DNA of 14,912 nt from an uncultured Anaerovibrio sp. Its GTDB lineage: Bacteria > Bacillota > Negativicutes > Selenomonadales > Selenomonadaceae. Each line of letters begins with the position of its first letter. Position 1 is the stretch's first letter. The stretch is taken from positions 1 through 14,912 of the forward strand of contig CAKPVW010000048.1 of assembly GCA_934196075.1 (NCBI GenBank), written 5' to 3'. A program made the position numbers and the translations under genes. The notes below the pieces were generated by a model. It was not told the DNA's origin, did not search any database, and saw only the letters and a program-made list of their open reading frames with translations. Shown one piece after another: positions 14,802 to 14,912 of this stretch.

Positions 14802-14912
14802 TTATCTCTTATAGGTTTCGTCCAAAACCACAAAGTAGGACTGAGGATGAGCACATACAGGGCACTCCTCTGGAGCCTCCTTGCCAGTGCATACATAGCC
14901 ACAGTTGGAGCA
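14802..14912 (-). CDS. Rubrerythrin C-terminal end, rubredoxin-like domain (partial)
   Basis: The last 36 codons of a gene that begins beyond the right edge. The peptide has CSNCGYVC, then ECPVCAHPQSYF, i.e. two C-x2-C pairs 12 residues apart, and ends in ETYKR. This is the Fe(Cys)4 rubredoxin-like domain found at the C-terminus of rubrerythrins, non-haem di-iron peroxidases that protect anaerobes from hydrogen peroxide. Another rubredoxin-tailed protein is possible because the di-iron domain is outside the window. Confidence 0.8.
   Translation of the reverse strand, partial: CSNCGYVCTGKEAPEECPVCAHPQSYFVVLDETYKR

Overview
The window looks like chromosomal DNA from an anaerobic, motile Firmicute, most likely of the class Negativicutes (Selenomonas/Anaerovibrio-like). 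The reasons are moderate GC content, strong Shine-Dalgarno sites, Bacillus/Clostridia-style housekeeping genes (rnmV, rsmA, and tmk beside a YaaO-like decarboxylase), and a fold-III lysine/ornithine decarboxylase whose PLP lysine falls at residue 51, as I recall for the Selenomonas ruminantium enzyme. The taxonomic call is an inference. No tRNA, rRNA, CRISPR array, insertion sequence or phage gene was seen.

Bases 1-6453 (plus strand) form a signalling block. It holds three tandem paralogous methyl-accepting chemotaxis proteins (the first cut by the window edge) and then an HD-GYP phosphodiesterase that probably degrades c-di-GMP. Each MCP is followed by its own intrinsic terminator. The second and third each have a good sigma-A-type promoter and an unusually long (about 180-200 nt), foldable 5' leader. 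The leader of the second MCP (about 1106-1232) is the most interesting object here: a closing stem, three internal hairpins, a 6-bp loop pseudoknot, and a duplicated GGAGAT that could let the closing stem switch partners. It resembles a riboswitch but matches no class I recognise.

Bases 6468-12568 (minus strand) form one probable operon read leftward from a TTGCTT-N17-TACAAT promoter. The order is DegS-like cytosolic histidine kinase, Orn/Lys/Arg decarboxylase (fold I), thymidylate kinase, RNase M5, RsmA (KsgA), TSCPD-domain protein, PHP-family histidinol phosphatase. Several genes overlap or nearly touch. The operon ends in a symmetric terminator shared with the convergent HD-GYP gene.

Bases 12622-14064 (minus strand) carry a monocistronic fold-III ornithine/lysine decarboxylase gene with a near-consensus promoter and an unusually long leader of about 210 nt that can form a three-way junction. 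Together with the fold-I decarboxylase, this makes the right half rich in polyamine genes. Divergent from it is a YgbA-type cysteine-rich gene (14158-14619, plus strand), a family tied to nitrosative stress in enterobacteria. The window ends in the C-terminal rubredoxin-like end of a probable rubrerythrin on the minus strand.
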